Source: an uncultured Faecalibacterium sp.
Lineage (GTDB): Bacteria; Bacillota; Clostridia; Oscillospirales; Ruminococcaceae
NCBI GenBank assembly: GCA_937880095.1
Contig: CALFLK010000003.1
Location: 1-9,744, forward strand
DNA length: 9,744 nucleotides
Direction: 5' to 3'
Shown piece by piece: positions 5,988 through 9,744 of the stretch. A model generated the notes under the pieces. The model searched no databases. It had not been told where the DNA came from and worked only from the letters and a program-made list of their open reading frames with translations. The translations under genes were made by a program, and so were the position numbers. The number at the start of each line of letters is the position of its first letter. The first letter of the stretch is position 1.

Positions 5988-8900
5988 TTATGCTTCCAGC
6001 AGCTGCAAAATCTCCTGCGGCGTCATATTGAGGATTGAACCTTCTGCACTGCCGGTCACTTTGTCTGCCAAATCCTGCTTGGCAGCCTGCAAATCCAGAA
6101 TTTTCTCTTCCACTGTATTCTGGGTAATCAGCTTGTAGACCTGCACTGTACTCTTCTGACCAATGCGGTAGGCGCGGTCGGTTGCCTGATTCTGTGCTGC
6201 CACATTCCACCAAGGGTCATAATGAATGACAATATCTGCCGCTGTCAGATTCAGACCTGTACCGCCAGCTTTGAGGGAAATCAAAAATACACTTGCTTCC
6301 CCTGTATTAAAGCGGCGTACTAGCTCGGCACGCACCGCCTTCGGCGTGGAGCCCTGCAGCGTAAAGGAAGAAATTTCTTCCTCCTCCAGACGATTGCGAA
6401 TCAAATCCAGCATACTGGTAAACTGGCTGAACAGCAGAATCTGATGCCCGCCATCCACTGCGGTGCGAATCAACTCCATACAGGAATCCAGCTTTGCGCT
6501 TTCTCCATTCCAGTTTTCCATTGCCAGACGGGGATCGCAGCAAATCTGTCGCAGTCGGGTCAGTGCAGCAAGTGCCTGAATCCGATCCTGCGGACCAGCT
6601 GCGCCGATCTTTTCTTTTGCATCCAGCACAGCTGCCAGATACAGCTTGCGCTGCTCGGTATCCATCTGTACATGACGCACATATTCCAGCTTGGGCGGCA
6701 GCTCCTTCAGCACCTCGGTTTTCATACGGCGCAAAATGAAGGGACTTGTCAACTGATTCAACCGACGTGTCGTGGCTTCGCTGCCATCCAACACGATTGG
6801 CTTTTCAAAGCGTTCCCGGAACACGGTATAGCTGTATAGATATCCCGGCATCAGGAAGGAGAAAATGCTCCATAGCTCGCTCAGGCGGTTCTCGATGGGA
6901 GTGCCGGTCAAGGCAAAGCGGACCTGACTTTTCACACGGCATACTGCTTTATATTTCTGCGTCGTCTGGTTCTTGATTGCTTGCGTCTCATCCAGAATGC
7001 AAGCATAAAAGTCCTGTGCATCATAGGTGTCAATATCCCGGCGCAGTAAATCATATCCGGTCACAATCAAATCATATTCCTGAAAATGCGGCACCAACGC
7101 AGCACGATGTGCAGCATCGCCATCGATTGCCAGCACACGCAGTTCCGGCACAAAACGAGCTGCTTCTTCTGCCCAGTTCAAAACCAAAGATGCAGGGCAT
7201 ACGATCAAACTGGGCTGGGTAACGCCTTCCTGCTTTTTTGCCAGCAAATATGCCAGCACCTGAAGTGTTTTGCCCAGACCCATATCATCCGCCAGAATAC
7301 CGCCCATACCATACTGATCCAGCATCCGTAACCAGCGATAGCCCGTGCGCTGATAGCGTCGCAAAACAGACTGCAAACTCTCCGGCAATGCGAAATCTGC
7401 ATCTGCTACGCTATGGAAACTGCGGCTGATACGGCGGAACGCATCGTCACGGGAAAATCCGATGCCATTCTGTCCCGACAAAGCTTTATCTAAGCTGGGC
7501 GCACGATACAGCGGCAAACTGGTATGTCCGGCAGAAAGATCCATACCGGAATCCATCAGCATTTCATCCAGACCTTCCAGCGTATCCAGCGAACCATCCA
7601 ATCGCAGCAGACGACCGTCCCGCAAACGATGATACCGCTTCTTGGCACGCAGAGAATCCAGCAGTGCGCGCAGCTCCTGTGCAGGGAATTCTCCTGTATC
7701 CAAGTCCAAATCCAGCAGATTTCCCTGTACTGAAACGCCCACTGTAATTTTGGGGCGCGGTGCTTCCATTGCACGGAAAGCATCGGTCAAATAGACTTCG
7801 CCCTGCGCCAGCAATGCCGGCACACCATCTTCCAAAAAAGTTTCAATCGCCTGCTGGTCAGCCGTCTGGTACAATCCAGCGGGAGCATCCACTTCCGGTT
7901 CCATATACTGTGCCAGCAATGTGACTGCCTGCGTTTCAGTGCGATCATCCCGCAAGAAACTATGATCGTACTTATGGTAAGGGGAAACAGTATCCTCACC
8001 ATAGACGAACTGCACATAGGCATCAATCGTTCCCAACTCCGGTGCATCCAGGTAATACTGCACTACCGGGGTCAATGGGATTTGATCCAACAAGGCACGG
8101 TCCGGGTCCTGAATGTCTAAAAATTCCCGAATCTCCGGCAGAACATAGCTGCAAAACTCTGCTGCATCCTTCGTGGTAAAGAACAAATCCCGGTCGCCCA
8201 TAGAATCCAGCACAGGAATCAGTTTTTTTGCCTTGCGGCGTTTGCAGCGCCAGATTGTGTCTTCTGTAAAGAAATAAGTGCTGCGGCTTCCATCAAAACT
8301 GCCTGCACCTGGCGTAACGCGCATCGTCACGCCTCCCTGCTTTTTCTCACATACCAGTGTCAGGCGCGGTGCTTTTTCCGGCATGAGCCACCCGGAGAGC
8401 TGTCCTGTCGGGTAGTACATCTCATACAATTCATCGCAGGTATTCGGTGCCAGCGGAATGGTGCTGCTGCGCCGCAATGTCATCCGACCTGCACCACGCA
8501 CCATTTCGCCTGCATAATCAAGCAATTCCCGCTGACGACGCAGCAAGCGCAGAAGCTCTCTGCTTTCTGTATCAAAAGCCTCCAACGTATGTGTAAACTC
8601 CAATTCTGCACCATAGCGAACGGTTTCTTCATTTGCAATCGCCGACAGCATTGCATCAATATCTTTTACAATATAACTGCGCCCGGTTCCCCGAATGCGC
8701 AATCTCAATTCCGGTGCAGCATTGCGTCGTAGCGGATCCGGTGTCAATTCCGGTTCCAAATGAATACTTTCCGGCTGTGTTTCCCCATTATGCAAAATCT
8801 GCGGCGTTTCCAACTGTGCTTCCATCCGATATCGCTCCAACAGCTTTTGCGCCTGCTGGTCAGATTCTGCAGCCTGTCCACGCCATTTAGTACCAAACAG

Positions 8901-9299
8901 CATATCTAAATTAGATGTATATGCACTTCTACTATTCTGTAAATCGGTTCCTCTGGTAACCGTTTTTGCATTTAACAGAGACTCCAAGCCCTGATCAGAC
9001 TGGTTTGCTTGCTCATTTTCCATATCCTGCAGCAAAACTGCACCAATATGTTTGCAAAGCTGTCCTTCTCCATTTTGATTATAAGAACAAGTACAACTTC
9101 CGCTCAGGAATGTTCCATCTTCTCGAAGCCAGACTTGCACCGCATAGCTTTCCTTACCGCCAACCTGTGCCGTCAAATAGCGAACACCGGGTTCACTTTC
9201 TTCTTCCATGAACTGGCTTACTCTACCGCGTACATGATACCGACGGGCACGCAGGTAAATATCCTCACCCAGCAATCTGCGTAATTCTTCTTGATCCAT
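5988..9299 (-). CDS. SNF2-family DEAD/DEAH-like ATPase with SWIM zinc finger
   Basis: This 1103-residue protein is a bacterial Swi2/Snf2 DNA translocase. The N-terminus carries a SWIM zinc finger, with ligands Cys69, Cys71, Cys82 and His84 (CxC, then CxH). The middle part (about 150-600) matches the usual place of the bacterial SNF2-associated region (PF08455). The ATPase lobe has DDMGLGKT with Lys677, motif II D770-E-T-Q773 (the Thr replaces the common Ala or Gly), and LTGTPIEN. The helicase C lobe has KAGGTGLNL and QATDRAYRIGQ, with arginine fingers 1042 and 1045. Such proteins move along DNA and remodel protein-DNA complexes; the role of this subfamily is unsettled. The chosen ATG has GGAGGAG (9306-9312) six bases upstream; an ATG 15 bases earlier has its purines too close. 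The gene has its own promoter and no clear terminator. Confidence 0.95.
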   Translation of the reverse strand: MDQEELRRLLGEDIYLRARRYHVRGRVSQFMEEESEPGVRYLTAQVGGKESYAVQVWLREDGTFLSGSCTCSYNQNGEGQLCKHIGAVLLQDMENEQANQSDQGLESLLNAKTVTRGTDLQNSRSAYTSNLDMLFGTKWRGQAAESDQQAQKLLERYRMEAQLETPQILHNGETQPESIHLEPELTPDPLRRNAAPELRLRIRGTGRSYIVKDIDAMLSAIANEETVRYGAELEFTHTLEAFDTESRELLRLLRRQRELLDYAGEMVRGAGRMTLRRSSTIPLAPNTCDELYEMYYPTGQLSGWLMPEKAPRLTLVCEKKQGGVTMRVTPGAGSFDGSRSTYFFTEDTIWRCKRRKAKKLIPVLDSMGDRDLFFTTKDAAEFCSYVLPEIREFLDIQDPDRALLDQIPLTPVVQYYLDAPELGTIDAYVQFVYGEDTVSPYHKYDHSFLRDDRTETQAVTLLAQYMEPEVDAPAGLYQTADQQAIETFLEDGVPALLAQGEVYLTDAFRAMEAPRPKITVGVSVQGNLLDLDLDTGEFPAQELRALLDSLRAKKRYHRLRDGRLLRLDGSLDTLEGLDEMLMDSGMDLSAGHTSLPLYRAPSLDKALSGQNGIGFSRDDAFRRISRSFHSVADADFALPESLQSVLRRYQRTGYRWLRMLDQYGMGGILADDMGLGKTLQVLAYLLAKKQEGVTQPSLIVCPASLVLNWAEEAARFVPELRVLAIDGDAAHRAALVPHFQEYDLIVTGYDLLRRDIDTYDAQDFYACILDETQAIKNQTTQKYKAVCRVKSQVRFALTGTPIENRLSELWSIFSFLMPGYLYSYTVFRERFEKPIVLDGSEATTRRLNQLTSPFILRRMKTEVLKELPPKLEYVRHVQMDTEQRKLYLAAVLDAKEKIGAAGPQDRIQALAALTRLRQICCDPRLAMENWNGESAKLDSCMELIRTAVDGGHQILLFSQFTSMLDLIRNRLEEEEISSFTLQGSTPKAVRAELVRRFNTGEASVFLISLKAGGTGLNLTAADIVIHYDPWWNVAAQNQATDRAYRIGQKSTVQVYKLITQNTVEEKILDLQAAKQDLADKVTGSAEGSILNMTPQEILQLLEA

Positions 9300-9305
9300 G
9301 CCTGT

Positions 9306-9312
9306 CTCCTCC
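9306..9312 (-). promoter_or_regulatory. Ribosome-binding site fixing the SNF2 start
   Basis: GGAGGAG lies six bases before the ATG at 9299-9297. The alternative in-frame ATG at 9314 overlaps the edge of this site and has only a GGA about two bases away, so it is a poor start. Confidence 0.85.
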
Positions 9313-9331
9313 ATTTCCTTGCTATCCTTTT

Positions 9332-9360
9332 ATTGTACGCTTTTTTCTTTTCTCTCTCAA
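9332..9360 (-). promoter_or_regulatory. Sigma-A promoter of the SNF2 gene
   Basis: On the - strand, -35 TTGAGA (9355-9360) and -10 TACAAT (9332-9337), each five of six consensus, are exactly 17 bases apart. The predicted start near 9325 gives a short leader of about 26 bases. It lies downstream of the 5S terminator, so the SNF2 gene is separate from the 5S transcript. Confidence 0.85.
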
Positions 9361-9429
9361 GAGATAATCCCTTTGCTTTTTGTTGCAATACATATTCTAT
9401 GCTCTTTGTCTTTTTACATTGCGGCAAAG

Positions 9430-9462
9430 AAAAACGCCCGACCCAAACGGATCGAGCGTTTT
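9430..9462 (-). terminator. Terminator of the 5S rRNA gene
   Basis: On the - strand a 14-pair stem (9462-9449 with 9444-9431) closes the four-base loop GTTT, and the RNA ends in a run of U residues (9434-9430). Two positions pair only as G-U in the - strand RNA. It begins just after the mature 5S 3' end. Confidence 0.92.
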
Positions 9463-9463
9463 A

Positions 9464-9581
9464 TACCGGCATTTACCTATTTTCACAGGCCGTCTCCAGC
9501 CAACTATCTTCGGCACGAGTGAGCTTAACTACTGTGTTCGGAATGGGAACAGGTGGGACCTCACCGTCATCAACACCGATA
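9464..9581 (-). rRNA. rrf: 5S ribosomal RNA, stand-alone
   Basis: The - strand reads as a full 5S rRNA of about 118 bases. The universal core is visible: CCCATTCCGAACAC followed by AGTTAAGCTC, then GCCGA and AGTTGG. Helix I is complete: the 5' ten bases (9581-9572) pair with the 3' ten bases (9473-9464), including G-U pairs. There is no 23S sequence in the 163 bases upstream; instead a promoter ends six bases before the 5' end, and a terminator follows the 3' end. The gene is therefore a separate transcription unit, not the tail of an rRNA operon. Ends are set from the helix and could be off by a few bases. Confidence 0.96.
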
Positions 9582-9586
9582 AATTT

Positions 9587-9615
9587 ATTATATCATATAA
9601 CTCATATCTTTGCAA
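9587..9615 (-). promoter_or_regulatory. Promoter of the 5S rRNA gene
   Basis: The - strand carries -35 TTGCAA (9610-9615, four of six), a 17-base spacer, and a perfect extended -10 TGATATAAT (9587-9595). Six or seven bases downstream of the -10 falls at about 9580, which is the mature 5' end of the 5S rRNA, so the transcript may need little or no 5' trimming. Confidence 0.8.
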
Positions 9616-9724
9616 GTATTTCTTGACAAAAACTCGATCCCATTCTCCCGTAATTCTGCAAGTATGCACCGCACCAGCTGTATACTCATTCCCCCTACAG
9701 CTCCGCTTGGTGCAAGCACCAAAC

Positions 9725-9744
9725 AAAAAAAGCACCCGAACCCA
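9725..9744 (-). terminator. 3' arm of a terminator cut by the window edge
   Basis: The - strand reads GGGTTCGGGTGC and then seven T residues (9731-9725), as expected for the 3' arm and U tract of a terminator whose 5' arm lies beyond 9744. It would end an upstream - strand gene, which further separates the 5S unit. The missing arm cannot be checked here. Confidence 0.5.

Noticed and set aside
9218..9427. A 69-codon - strand frame overlapping the SNF2 start
   Set aside because: It overlaps the SNF2 promoter, ribosome site and start codon in another frame and is a shadow of that region.
9529..9735. A 68-codon - strand frame upstream of and into the 5S gene
   Set aside because: It runs through the 5S promoter and into the rRNA itself; composition is unlike a protein.
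1..9744. Mobile element, CRISPR array, toxin-antitoxin or defence system
   Set aside because: No transposase, integrase, direct-repeat array, cas gene, small paired genes or terminal repeats were seen, and the SNF2 protein has no neighbouring nuclease or methylase of the kind found in defence islands.

Overview
The window looks like chromosomal DNA of a low- to mid-GC Gram-positive anaerobe, most likely Clostridia and possibly a gut Oscillospirales/Ruminococcaceae member. The grounds are strong AGGAGG-type ribosome sites, canonical sigma-A promoters with 17-base spacers, short AT-rich gaps with U-tract hairpin terminators, a lipobox flavoprotein of the kind found in anaerobic Firmicutes, and a Firmicutes-type SNF2 protein with a SWIM zinc finger. 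This placement is inference; no marker gene here settles the genus.

Layout. Positions 1-55 hold the 3' part of a tRNA-Gly(GCC) on the + strand, followed by two tandem terminators (60-98 and 125-163). Positions 165-390 show nothing convincing. Everything else is read from the - strand, so the transcription order runs from right to left: a stand-alone 5S rRNA (9464-9581) with its own promoter and terminator; a 1103-residue SNF2 ATPase (5988-9299) with its own promoter; a three-gene operon (2963-5865) of a YkfC-like NlpC/P60 peptidase, an M19 dipeptidase and a beta-lactamase-fold serine hydrolase, with a promoter at 5913-5941 and a terminator at 2908-2941; a membrane-anchored NusG-domain-II protein (2379-2777); and a lipoprotein flavoenzyme with a covalent-FMN domain and a fumarate-reductase-like FAD domain (520-2208), ending at a bidirectional terminator (393-429).

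How the genes may work together. The three operon proteins lack signal peptides and fit cytoplasmic breakdown of imported cell-wall peptides: the NlpC/P60 enzyme would release L-Ala-D-Glu from murein tripeptide, the M19 enzyme would split the L,D-dipeptide, and the serine hydrolase may trim or hydrolyse a related substrate. The NusG_II protein and the flavinylated lipoprotein both face outside the membrane and belong to families tied to flavin-based extracellular electron transfer. The flavoenzyme appears to lack the two arginines that define fumarate reduction, so its electron acceptor is probably something else.

No phage, transposon, CRISPR or defence locus is visible. The most interesting material is the atypical flavoenzyme, the peptide-degradation operon and the self-contained 5S unit.
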